22,951 bases of DNA from Rhodospirillaceae bacterium (GTDB taxonomy: Bacteria > Pseudomonadota > Alphaproteobacteria > UBA8366 > GCA-2717185). Each line of letters starts with the position of its first letter. The first letter of the stretch is position 1. A program made the position numbers and the translations under genes. Of the stretch, positions 15,823 to 22,951 are shown piece after piece. Under the pieces are notes generated by a model that saw only the letters and a list, made by a program, of their open reading frames with translations, had not been told where the DNA came from and did no database searches. The DNA lies in contig PBDC01000015.1 in NCBI GenBank assembly GCA_002717185.1, positions 27,291 through 50,241 of the forward strand, read 5' to 3'.

Positions 15823-16082
15823 CTAGCGCAGTCAAGTTGAGTTGACCCCATATTTAAAACCGTCGAACTAAAGTGACTTTGGAAGTTGATGATTGCTCCG
15901 GCCATTTCGAGGCATTTCCAATGGTCGGCATCATAGACTACTGAGACACGATGCTGGGTTCATCCGCTGTCAACGCGTTGGGTTTCGGTGACCCGATATA
16001 GCGTTAAATCCTCTGGTCGTTTGCTCCGTCACACCGGCTCGTTTTAAGGTCGGTGCAGTGTTGACCGGCTGGGTGGTTGACT

Positions 16083-17315
16083 ATGTTCGATTTCCTGAAG
16101 GCGCAAGCCAAGCAGAACGACAATCTAGCGCTGCATTGTGGCTATGGGCCAGTGAGGTTCGCGATCGAATTTGATGCGGACACGACCTATGCTGAGGTCG
16201 ATAAGGGGGGACTATCGCTTTCTCCTTTACCGCCAGCGGGAGGCGTCGATTTCACAATGGCTGCCTCGAAGGAGCATTGGGCTGAGTTACTAAAAGACGA
16301 ACCATTACCAGGTTTCCAGACACTGTCGGCCATGCGACGTACGCAGAACCTGATCATCACCGGAGATATGACGAAATTCTTTCAGCATATGTTCCTGTTG
16401 GAAATGCTGTTCTCCGCTCTAAGCGACGATACTTTGCCTGTTGAGTTGGAGGAGATCGAAATCGAACCGGTAACCGGCCGCTATCTGCGATTGATGCTCG
16501 AAGGTAAACCGCATCGGCTCTATTTTGAGGAAGCGGGTTCCGGCGTACCGCTAATCTGCCTTCACACCGCGGGAAGTGACGGACGGCAGTTCCGCCATAT
16601 CCTTAATGATGTGGCCGTGACTGACCGTTTCCGCGTGATTGCCTTCGATCTACCTTGGCATGGAAAATCTTCGCCGCCGGCGGGCTTTGAGGCCGATGTA
16701 TACGAATTGACTACCGATCGATACATGAAAACCGTACTTGCCGTTACCGACGCCCTGAGATTGATTGATCCTGTCGTTACGGGTTGCTCCATCGGTGGCC
16801 GAGCAGTGCTACATTTGGCTTTACGTCATGGTGAACGGTTTCGGGCCGCGATCGGCTTGCAATCCGCACTTTATGCGGAGGACCGAAGCGTCGGCGACCC
16901 TCAACCGGAAAAAGCGTTGCACCGGCCAGATATACATGGCGGCAAGTTGGCGGGGGCTTCCATGGCTGGCATGATCGCGCCGCAATCACCATCGGAGGAA
17001 CGTTGGGAAACTATGTGGCACTATATGCAGGGTGGCCCCGGCATCTTCCTGGGCGATATTCGCTACTACTTCAAGCATGGAGATTTGCGTAACGGATTGG
17101 CCGATGGGCTAAAAGATAGTCCATGCCCGCTATATCTTCTAAGCGGCGAATATGATCCGTCCGCCACTCCAGAAATGGGACGTGAGGTAGCTGAACTGGC
17201 CAACGCCGCACATTTTGAGGTGATGAAAGGGATGGGCCACTTTCCGATGTCCGAGAACCCTGAACTGTTTCGGCAGTATTTGTTGCCAATCCTGGATAAG
17301 ATCCTAGACGAGTAG
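16083..17315 (+). CDS. Alpha/beta hydrolase with an SCP2-like N-terminal domain
   Basis: A 410-aa two-part protein. Residues 1-115 have an SCP2-like pattern (VRFAIEFDADTTYAEVDKG, VDFTMAASKEHWAELLKDE, LIITGDMTKFFQHMFLLEML), a fold that binds lipids or acyl-CoAs; this is inference from pattern. Residues 145-410 are an alpha/beta hydrolase: LICLHTAGSDGRQF (oxyanion region), FDLPWHGKSSPP, S236 in TGCSIGG, D358 in LSGEYDPS and H386 in MGHFP. It probably hydrolyses an ester or thioester of a bulky acyl group in the cytoplasm. ATG 16083 is chosen over TTG 16077, with a weak ribosome site. The thiolase-like gene begins 31 bp after it, so the two form a unit, which suits SCPx-like lipid chemistry. Confidence 0.87.
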   Translation: MFDFLKAQAKQNDNLALHCGYGPVRFAIEFDADTTYAEVDKGGLSLSPLPPAGGVDFTMAASKEHWAELLKDEPLPGFQTLSAMRRTQNLIITGDMTKFFQHMFLLEMLFSALSDDTLPVELEEIEIEPVTGRYLRLMLEGKPHRLYFEEAGSGVPLICLHTAGSDGRQFRHILNDVAVTDRFRVIAFDLPWHGKSSPPAGFEADVYELTTDRYMKTVLAVTDALRLIDPVVTGCSIGGRAVLHLALRHGERFRAAIGLQSALYAEDRSVGDPQPEKALHRPDIHGGKLAGASMAGMIAPQSPSEERWETMWHYMQGGPGIFLGDIRYYFKHGDLRNGLADGLKDSPCPLYLLSGEYDPSATPEMGREVAELANAAHFEVMKGMGHFPMSENPELFRQYLLPILDKILDE

Positions 17316-17346
17316 TTTGAAGTCCCGCCCACTTGAAAGAATTCCC

Positions 17347-18891
17347 ATGATCGATCCCCTTACCCCCATCCTTGTCGGCTCTGGACAGGTCAGCGATTTC
17401 GATACACCGCCTAATTCTGGCACGTCCGCTATCGATATGATCGAGAGGGCGGCACGGATTGCCGCAGCAGATACGGGCGTGGGTGAGAAGCTATTTGTAG
17501 AACTAGATTCGGTTTGCATCCTTCGCTTATACACGGATACGAGTTGGCGTTTTCAATCACCATTTGGAAAATGTACCAACCCACCGGGAGCTATCGCTGG
17601 GCGCTTGGGCGCGTCGCGGGCGAGGCTGCAATACACACACCCTGGCGGCAACATGCCGCAATACATGGTGAATTGCACAGCTGAAGAGATCGCCTCGGGT
17701 AGAATTGATGTTGCGCTGATTGCGGGCGGTGAGGCGTTGCGAACCATGCGCGGGGCTCGTAAGGCGGGGATAGAAATCGACTGGCATGAGGACGCACCTG
17801 ACGGTTACGGTGACTATCTAGAAGTTGGCGACCCACGCCTTGGCGTTAACGAATATGAAGAACGGCACGAAATGCGGGCGCCGATCATGATTTATCCTAT
17901 GGTCGAGAACGGTATCCGTAACCATCGAGGCAGGACCGTCGCCGAACATCAGCAGTCGATGGGTCGATTGTTGGCTGGTTTTGCTGAGGTAGCGGTTGCC
18001 AACCCTCTGGCCGCACGGCGGCAAGGATACAGCGCAGAAGCGATTGCTGCTGTTTCGGAAGAAAATCGCTATATCGGCTATCCGTACACGAGGCTGATGA
18101 ACTCGAACCCCTATATTGATCAATCGGCGGCCGTGATCATGACATCGGTGGCGAAGGCGCAGGAATTGGGTATCCAACCATCACGATGGGTATTCCTGCA
18201 CGGCTGCGGAGATGCAAATGAGCATTGGTTTATTAGCGAACGAATTAATTATCACAGTGCACCTGCGATCCGCATGATGGCGTCGAAAGCTCTCGATATG
18301 GCTGATAAAACGATTGATGAAATGGATCACATTGATCTGTATAGCTGTTTCCCATCTGCGGTTGAGCTGGGCTGTCAGGAAATTGACATCTCAGAGGATG
18401 ATCCGCGCGGTTTGACGATAACAGGCGGCTTGCCGTTCTTCGGTGGGCCTGGCAACAATTACGTCACTCATTCAATAGCGGAAATGATGAACCGGGTACG
18501 TGCTCAACCGGGCAGTTTTGGCCTATGCACTGCAAACGGCCATAATGTGACGAAGCATTCAGCGGGAATTTACGCAACAATACCGACAGAAGGGAACTGG
18601 CAGCGAGAGGACCCTAGGATCTATCAAACTGAACTCGACGCGATGCCTAAACCTGAACTGATTGAACAGGCGGAAGGTGCGGCAAAGATCGAAACCTATA
18701 CTGTCATGCACCGGCCGGACGGTCCTGAACATGGGCTTATCGTTGGTCGCCTTTCGGAGACTGGTCAGCGCTTTCTTGCAAACACTCAACAAGACAGGGC
18801 GACGTTGATGGATCTTGAGGAAAATGGGGAAGTCGGTCGTGCAGGATGGGTTTCTCACGAAACGGGTCGAAATATGTTTGTTTTGCAATAG
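17347..18891 (+). CDS. SCPx-type thiolase-like protein (annotated elsewhere as acetyl-CoA acetyltransferase)
   Basis: A 514-aa thiolase-superfamily protein. The N-terminal half has TPILVGSGQVSDF (6-18), HPGGNMPQYMVNCTAEEIA (98-116) and DVALIAGGEAL (121-131). The C-terminal half has DLYSCFPSAVE, GGLPFFGGPGNNYVTHSIA and GLCTANGHNVTKHSAGIY. The nucleophilic Cys of true thiolases is replaced: by alignment it falls at G101 in GGNMPQ. Members of this actinobacterial/proteobacterial group share the GGN-PQ motif, so the loss is a family trait and not a mutation. It is unlikely to make acetoacetyl-CoA; the role may be in sterol- or branched-lipid acyl-CoA steps. A C-terminal ~110-residue part (TYTVMHRPDGPEHGLIVGR) resembles the OB-like tail of such proteins. 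I chose ATG 17347; TTG 17317 would add ten residues. It is co-transcribed with the hydrolase before it. Confidence 0.9.
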   Translation: MIDPLTPILVGSGQVSDFDTPPNSGTSAIDMIERAARIAAADTGVGEKLFVELDSVCILRLYTDTSWRFQSPFGKCTNPPGAIAGRLGASRARLQYTHPGGNMPQYMVNCTAEEIASGRIDVALIAGGEALRTMRGARKAGIEIDWHEDAPDGYGDYLEVGDPRLGVNEYEERHEMRAPIMIYPMVENGIRNHRGRTVAEHQQSMGRLLAGFAEVAVANPLAARRQGYSAEAIAAVSEENRYIGYPYTRLMNSNPYIDQSAAVIMTSVAKAQELGIQPSRWVFLHGCGDANEHWFISERINYHSAPAIRMMASKALDMADKTIDEMDHIDLYSCFPSAVELGCQEIDISEDDPRGLTITGGLPFFGGPGNNYVTHSIAEMMNRVRAQPGSFGLCTANGHNVTKHSAGIYATIPTEGNWQREDPRIYQTELDAMPKPELIEQAEGAAKIETYTVMHRPDGPEHGLIVGRLSETGQRFLANTQQDRATLMDLEENGEVGRAGWVSHETGRNMFVLQ

Positions 18892-19345
18892 AATTGCGGG
18901 TGGATGTTTGCCAACATTGGGTTAAATAAATTTATTTGTGGATTATAGTACATAAAGTACTGTTATAATTATTATATTTTAAAATATTTTATTCATCGAT
19001 CACACAAAGATGAAGCTAATCACGTTGAAATTCGCCTTGGTCTTTGCACTTTTGCCGGAGGACGTTACGGGCAGACTGTTTGCCGCGGCTAACTCACGAA
19101 TCCGATATTTAACGACATGAACCCGTCACGCAGCTAAAGCGGACCAGTATAAATCTAAAAACGTATTGAAATTTGACCAAATACATGGCGATTTAGTCTC
19201 GCGAAACGAAGGAGCAGCCCAGCAATCCCAGTACGGCCAAGAGAAATTGGGCCATTCAGCCGCAGCAAATGTTTACGAATTCTGTGCTACCCCAGACTGG
19301 CGATGCTACAATTTTTGCGGTCTAAGCGGTGTTTTCCCCTTCTAT
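18892..19345. other. 454-bp gap between convergent genes
   Basis: The first ~100 bp after the thiolase-like gene are strongly AT-rich and hold three palindromes (18924-18987). The remaining ~330 bp show ordinary composition, no ribosome site with an open frame, and no RNA gene that I can see. The space separates the ends of a plus-strand and a minus-strand gene. Confidence 0.5.
18924..18987. repeat. Cluster of three AT-rich palindromes
   Basis: AAATAAATTTATTT (18924-18937) and ATATTTTAAAATAT (18974-18987) are perfect 14-bp palindromes. Between them AGTAC and GTACT flank ATAAA (18947-18961). The AT content is far above the surroundings. Possible roles are transcription termination for both flanking genes, a nucleoid-protein site or an integration hotspot. 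Confidence 0.45.
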
Positions 19346-20134
19346 CTAGGATCCCTTAAAACTTGGTGTTCGCTTTTCTCGCCATGCACTATGTGCTTCG
19401 GCACGGTCCTCCGTGAACTCCAATGCCATGAAACGATAGGCGTCGGCCAGCGCTGCATCCGTTATGTTTGGAATATCGAGACTGCGGTTCATGGATTCCT
19501 TGACCAACCGCGCTGCGAGCGGTGGCATGCTGGCAATGTGCTCAGCGACTTCGATGGCTTGTTCCATCAACTTTTCATGTGGAACGCACCATTGCGCCAA
19601 GCCTATTTTGTATGCTTCTTCGCCTTTCAGCGGAAAGCCCATTGCAACCCGCATCGCTTGTCCGCGACCGACCCAGCGGGCTAGTCGCGCCGATCCGCCA
19701 TAGGCAGGGATGATGCCGAGTGCGACCTGCGGCAACCGCCATTCGGCCTTCTCCGACGCGACTATTAGGTCGCAACAGAAGGTAATGATGCAGCCGATGC
19801 CAATTGCGTAACCGTTGACTGCGCAGACAACCGGCTTGGCGAAGTTATTAAGCATGGTGAAAGGCTGTTTCTTTAGACGCGGCAGTCCCTTGATGAAATC
19901 CGCTGTGGAAGGGTGTGAATGCGTGTTTGGGTCCTTCAGATTAGCGCCGGCACAGAACGCACCGCCTGCCTCATCACCGGTGAGAATGGCACAACAGATC
20001 TCGTCATCTGCTTCCATCTCGGAAAAATACTCTTCAATCGAATCGTAAAAGTCTGGTGCCCAGGCGTTGCGGTTCTTGGGTCGGCTTAGGGTGACGATCC
20101 CGATGGAACCGCGTTTTTCGTATAGGACCGGCAT
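19346..20134 (-). CDS. Enoyl-CoA hydratase/isomerase family protein without the Glu pair
   Basis: A 262-aa crotonase-fold protein. Oxyanion segments are GGAFCAGANLKD (57-68) and VNGYAIGIGCIITFCCDLIV (106-125), and ALGIIPAYGGSARLARWVG (138-156) is family-typical. The two catalytic Glu residues of classical hydratases are replaced by I116 and Q136, so a simple hydratase role is doubtful; isomerase, hydrolase or decarboxylase activity on an acyl-CoA is possible. CAGGAGA before ATG 20134 supports that start over the longer frame to 20179. It stands alone on the minus strand, divergent from the SDR gene at 20737, with a short open frame just upstream. Confidence 0.9.
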   Translation of the reverse strand: MPVLYEKRGSIGIVTLSRPKNRNAWAPDFYDSIEEYFSEMEADDEICCAILTGDEAGGAFCAGANLKDPNTHSHPSTADFIKGLPRLKKQPFTMLNNFAKPVVCAVNGYAIGIGCIITFCCDLIVASEKAEWRLPQVALGIIPAYGGSARLARWVGRGQAMRVAMGFPLKGEEAYKIGLAQWCVPHEKLMEQAIEVAEHIASMPPLAARLVKESMNRSLDIPNITDAALADAYRFMALEFTEDRAEAHSAWREKRTPSFKGS

Positions 20135-20736
20135 TAAGTGTCTCCTGCGCATACGGGGATGGGCCTTTAGCCTAGCCACTTGCCCAAGGTAGGCGCAAAT
20201 GGCCCCATAAAGTCACTTTGCGTGTACGGGTCGTTAATCGGGATTTCCATCAAACTCTCGCTCGAAGGATGCTACCCGAATTAACTTTCCCTATTTCATT
20301 TATAAGAGCTCGCGAAGGCTCGGGTTGGTAGATCCGTCGGCTCATGGCTGAGCACAGTATTCACATCAACTTTCGGGATTAAGGCCGCGGTTTCTAGGTG
20401 GCTGGGAAGGCTTTTTTCTTTGATTGTAATGCCGATGGGATAGGAGCAAGCGCGGTACTTCAGAAACTTCGGCACGGTTTCGAGGTGCGGTAATGGGGTT
20501 GTGTGGTAATTGAATAGGATCGTGCAGTCGTCAATCGTGCCTAAAATTACCAGAAATCATGTGTTCCAAGGAGACGATGGAAACCCGGTGTCCATCAGTA
20601 GAAATTCCATTTTAATGTCCTTCGTTGTCGCCGCTGAACTCGAACGGCACGTTGGTATTAGATCCATGCGCTTTATCGGAGCTGGGCGCGATGCTCTACT
20701 GCCAGGAATAAAACACAGGTCTTGAAGGGATTGAAG
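20135..20736. other. 602-bp gap upstream of the crotonase and the SDR gene
   Basis: It separates two divergent genes and so should hold both promoters. It contains one short minus-strand open frame (20250-20167) and a five-base hairpin (GCTCA/TGAGC around 20340-20353). An open stretch on the plus strand (20510-20725) starts with TTG, has no recognised motif and is probably chance. No RNA gene or transposon end was seen. Confidence 0.45.
20167..20250 (-). CDS. Short 27-aa open frame upstream of the crotonase
   Basis: ATG 20250 to TAA 20167 encodes a peptide that begins MEIPINDPYTQ and ends TLGKWLG, with an unusually protein-like composition. GAGAG lies four bases before the ATG. It ends 33 bases before the crotonase start. 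It could be a small protein, a translated leader, or the remains of a 3' gene end; an in-frame stop lies eight codons upstream of the ATG. Confidence 0.25.
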   Translation of the reverse strand: MEIPINDPYTQSDFMGPFAPTLGKWLG

Positions 20737-21456
20737 ATGACGCAACCAATAACGCTGATAACGGGAACCTCGAAGGGAATTGGTAAGGCGACAGCGGACC
20801 GACTCACCGCCGATGGACACCTGGTGATTGGCATTGCGCGCACTGTGCCGAACGAAGCGCCGGGTCCATTCTATGCGGTTGACCTCACCGACCGCGAGGC
20901 GACCGCCCAAGCGCTTGATGAAATTACACAGAAGTACGAGATCGACAACCTGGTCAACAACGCTGGCTTCTCCTCGCCACAGAGTTTGGAGGAGACGGAT
21001 TTGAAAACTTTTGATAGCGTGATCGCGGTTAATCTTGGGGCTGCTCTGCAATGTGCGCAGGCCTGCTTGCCGTCAATGAAAGCCAAGGGGAGGGGGCACA
21101 TTGTAAACATTTCTAGCCGTGCCGTTTTAGGTAAGGAGGAGCGTACGGCCTATGCGGCGGCAAAGGCGGGCGTCATCGGCTATACGCGAACTTGGGCTTT
21201 GGAGTTGGCGGTTCATGGTATCACAGTCAATGCGGTGGCGCCGGGCCCTGTGGCTACTGAACTGTTTAAACGCAACCATCCGGAAGGGTCCGATAAGCTG
21301 GCTGCCGTGATGCGCAATGTACCGCTACAACGTGGCGGCGAGCCGGAGGAGATCGCAGGCCCGGTTGCGTTCCTGCTATCTGATGACGCCTCTTACATGA
21401 CGGGCCAAGTGCTCTACGTATGCGGAGGCATGAGCATCGGAAATGGAGCCGTCTGA
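20737..21456 (+). CDS. Short-chain dehydrogenase/reductase (SDR)
   Basis: A 239-aa classical SDR. TGTSKGIG (9-16) binds the nucleotide, with R35 after the second strand (IGIARTV), which would favour NADP(H). VDL (48-50), NNAG (74-77), N99, S126 in NISSRAV, and Y139-x3-K143 (YAAAK) are all in place. APGPVATELF and the C-terminal YVCGGMSIG fit beta-ketoacyl-ACP-reductase-like SDRs. GAAGGGA lies six bases before ATG 20737; the TTG at 20722 would overlap that site. It lies 74 bp upstream of the MaoC-CitE pair on the same strand, with a GC-rich hairpin between, so it may share their pathway as the oxidoreductase. Confidence 0.93.
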   Translation: MTQPITLITGTSKGIGKATADRLTADGHLVIGIARTVPNEAPGPFYAVDLTDREATAQALDEITQKYEIDNLVNNAGFSSPQSLEETDLKTFDSVIAVNLGAALQCAQACLPSMKAKGRGHIVNISSRAVLGKEERTAYAAAKAGVIGYTRTWALELAVHGITVNAVAPGPVATELFKRNHPEGSDKLAAVMRNVPLQRGGEPEEIAGPVAFLLSDDASYMTGQVLYVCGGMSIGNGAV

Positions 21457-21463
21457 GCTTGCA

Positions 21464-21478
21464 TCCCCCGTTGGGGGG
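21464..21478 (+). terminator. GC-rich hairpin between the SDR and MaoC genes
   Basis: CCCCC, loop GTT and GGGGG form a strong short stem, extended by a T-G pair, eight bases after the SDR stop. No T-run follows directly, so it may be a weak or attenuating terminator, or an mRNA 3'-end stabiliser. Confidence 0.35.
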
Positions 21479-21530
21479 CGATAGTTAGTTTATCAAATGA
21501 TTATCAGATATTTAAAGGGAGAGAGAAGAG

Positions 21531-21983
21531 ATGGCAGGGCTGTATTTTGAGGAATTTGAGATTGGGAAGGTGTTCGAGCACGACCTCACTCGCACAGTGA
21601 CTGAAATGGACAACGTGCTGTTTACAGCGCTGACCCACAATGCGCAGCCGCTGCATTTGGATGCCGAGTTCTCCAAGGACACCGAGTTTGGAAAGCCGCT
21701 AGTCAACAGTATCTTCACCTTGGGATTAATGATCGGTGTTTCCGTACAAGACACGACACTGGGCACGACGGTCGGTAATCTCGGAATGACGGATTGCCGC
21801 TTTCCGAAGCCCGTTTTTCACGGTGACACCCTGCGCTCGACGACGACGATCAAAAACAAGCGCGAAAGTAAGTCGCGCCCAACTATGGGTATCGTGGAGT
21901 TTGAACATCGGGCCTTTAACCAGCACGGAGACGAGGTAGCCTATTGTCTGCGTTCCGGTCTCATGAGAAAGAAACCGGTATGA
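21531..21983 (+). CDS. MaoC-family hydratase (mesaconyl/itaconyl-CoA-type group)
   Basis: A 150-aa single hot-dog protein. The hydratase motif is [13 protein letters not shown] (35-47): H42 is kept, and N37 sits where PhaJ-type hydratases have the catalytic Asp. The Asn form, with [18 protein letters not shown] (52-69), [12 protein letters not shown] (90-101) and [15 protein letters not shown] (110-124), is typical, from memory of the family, of the MaoC proteins that sit beside CitE-type lyases and hydrate mesaconyl- or itaconyl-like CoA esters. GGGAGAGAGAAGAG precedes ATG 21531. The stop overlaps the next start (ATGA at 21980-21983), so the pair is tightly coupled. The exact CoA ester is unknown. 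Confidence 0.92.
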   Translation: MAGLYFEEFEIGKVFEHDLTRTVTEMDNVLFTALTHNAQPLHLDAEFSKDTEFGKPLVNSIFTLGLMIGVSVQDTTLGTTVGNLGMTDCRFPKPVFHGDTLRSTTTIKNKRESKSRPTMGIVEFEHRAFNQHGDEVAYCLRSGLMRKKPV

Positions 21984-22870
21984 CTCTTCGCTCCTTCCTT
22001 TTCGTTCCCGGCGACAGTGATCGCAAGATGGTAAAGGGCGAAAGTAACGAAGCTGACGCTATCATCCTCGACCTGGAGGACTCAGTTTCTAAGGATCGGT
22101 TGGAAATTGCCCGCGGCATGGTAGCGGAGTATTTGACCGCACATAAAGATGATCGTGCCCGCCAGCAGGTCTGGGTGCGTATCAATCCACTGGATACGGA
22201 GTACCCGATGTACGACCTGGCTGCCGTCATGAAGGGGGCTCCGGACGGGATACTATTGCCGAAAACGTACTCTGCCGATGAAGCTGTATCACTTAGCCAT
22301 TCTTTGAGTGCTCTTGAGGCGCGTGAAGGGTTAGAGATTGGCTCAACCCAGATCCTTGCCGTGGCAACGGAGACGGCACGCTCGCTATTTGATCTCGATA
22401 CATTCATCGGCGCTACTCCGCGCCTCTACGGCATGACCTGGGGTGCAGAGGATCTCGCGGCAGCACTTAGCGCGACCAATAATCGTTTGCCGAATGGCGA
22501 GTATGACGGGCCCTATCAACTTGCCCGTACGCTCTGCCTCGCGGCGGCGCGGGCGGCCGAAGTGATGCCGGTGGACACAGTGTTCACAGATTTCCGCGAC
22601 AATGAGGGGCTGATGGCGGAAGCTGTCCAGGCTCGACGTTCTGGGTTCTTTGGTAAAATGGCGATCCACCCCGCGCAGTCCGCCCCGATCAATGAGGCCT
22701 TTACCCCAACGGAAGATGAAATCGCACATGCCAAGCGTATCGTGCAGGTTTTCGAGGAAAACCCGGGTGCAGGCACTGTTGGTATCGACGGCATGATGAT
22801 TGACATGCCTCACCTGAAGCAGGCCCGCGCGATCCTCTCTTTGGCGGAGGCTATGGCAGCGAACAGTTAG
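21980..22870 (+). CDS. HpcH/HpaI-type CitE-like CoA lyase
   Basis: A 296-aa TIM-barrel protein of the citrate-lyase-beta/malyl-CoA-lyase group. The motifs are [14 protein letters not shown] (4-17), [10 protein letters not shown] (27-36), VWVRINP with R67 (64-70), GILLPKT (90-96), metal ligand E131 in ATETA, D158 in WGAEDLA, and GKMAIHPAQ near the C-terminus. The family cleaves or forms C-C bonds of 3-hydroxyacyl-CoAs such as malyl-, methylmalyl- or citramalyl-CoA, giving acetyl- or propionyl-CoA plus glyoxylate or pyruvate, using Mg2+. The coupled MaoC hydratase would make the hydroxyacyl-CoA substrate. ATG 21980 is chosen from the ATGA overlap. No CoA transferase or ligase to activate the acid is in the window. 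The 81 bases after the stop show no further gene. Confidence 0.94.
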   Translation: MTLRSFLFVPGDSDRKMVKGESNEADAIILDLEDSVSKDRLEIARGMVAEYLTAHKDDRARQQVWVRINPLDTEYPMYDLAAVMKGAPDGILLPKTYSADEAVSLSHSLSALEAREGLEIGSTQILAVATETARSLFDLDTFIGATPRLYGMTWGAEDLAAALSATNNRLPNGEYDGPYQLARTLCLAAARAAEVMPVDTVFTDFRDNEGLMAEAVQARRSGFFGKMAIHPAQSAPINEAFTPTEDEIAHAKRIVQVFEENPGAGTVGIDGMMIDMPHLKQARAILSLAEAMAANS

Positions 22871-22951
22871 TGCATTTCGGAGATGTTTGTCTTCTTTCTT
22901 GTTAGAGTTTCAGGGCGAGAGGACAACTTACTTTGTCATTGATACTTTGGT

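Noticed and set aside
15831..15846. Five-base inverted repeat (GTCAA/TTGAC) after the TPR gene
   Set aside because: Too short and without a T-run; expected by chance at this length.
20510..20725. 71-codon plus-strand frame before the SDR gene
   Set aside because: TTG start, no ribosome site, no motif, and it runs into the SDR ribosome site. Treated as chance.
1..22951. CRISPR arrays, insertion sequences, phage genes, toxin-antitoxin pairs
   Set aside because: No regularly spaced repeats, transposase or integrase motifs, terminal inverted repeats or small paired regulator/toxin frames were seen on either strand.

Overview
The window reads as a stretch of a bacterial, most likely alphaproteobacterial, chromosome. 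GC is moderate, genes are densely packed with many 4-bp ATGA or 1-bp overlaps, and the gene families (tandem TauD-type dioxygenases, crotonases, SDRs, MaoC-CitE, a D-aminoacylase-like amidohydrolase, a TTC38-like TPR protein) resemble those of catabolically versatile marine or soil Alphaproteobacteria. This assignment is inference from gene content. No rRNA, tRNA, CRISPR array, transposase or phage gene was found.

Layout. 1-744 (+) is the 3' part of a mandelate-racemase-type enolase-superfamily gene. It converges on, and shares stop-codon bases with, a three-gene minus-strand operon of TauD/TfdA-family dioxygenases (3288 to 741). After a ~545-bp gap comes an unrecognised 441-aa propeller-like protein (3834-5159, +), facing an N-acyl-D-amino-acid-deacylase-like amidohydrolase (7073-5367, -). 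Divergent from that is an exporter pair: a HlyD/EmrA-type membrane-fusion protein and an MFS permease (7264-9722, +). Next are queC, translationally coupled to a MetX-like alpha/beta hydrolase (9888-11611), and a PaaG-type crotonase (11717-12529). A ~490-bp gap precedes a minus-strand SDR-Rid pair (14216-13016), divergent from a TTC38-like TPR protein (14365-15822). A two-gene unit follows: an alpha/beta hydrolase with an SCP2-like N-terminal part, then an SCPx-type thiolase-like protein (16083-18891). An AT-rich palindrome cluster separates this from a minus-strand crotonase (20134-19346). The window ends with an SDR (20737-21456) and a coupled MaoC hydratase / CitE-type lyase pair (21531-22870).

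How it fits together. Most genes encode soluble enzymes for oxidising or hydrolysing small organic acids, amides and acyl-CoAs, so I read the region as a catabolic gene neighbourhood made of several short operons, not as one pathway. The most coherent modules are the triple-dioxygenase operon, the HlyD-MFS exporter, the SCP2-hydrolase/thiolase-like unit and the MaoC-CitE pair. The MaoC-CitE pair would fit hydration of an unsaturated C4/C5 dicarboxyl-CoA followed by retro-Claisen cleavage. A recurring theme is family members that lack a canonical catalytic residue: thiolase without Cys, crotonases without the Glu pair, Rid without Arg, MR-type enzyme with K-x-R, MaoC with Asn for Asp. No defence or other clearly new multi-gene system is evident. 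The strongest oddities are an apparent ATT start inside the dioxygenase operon, the queC-hydrolase coupling, the unusual MFP/MFS pairing and the unassigned propeller protein.
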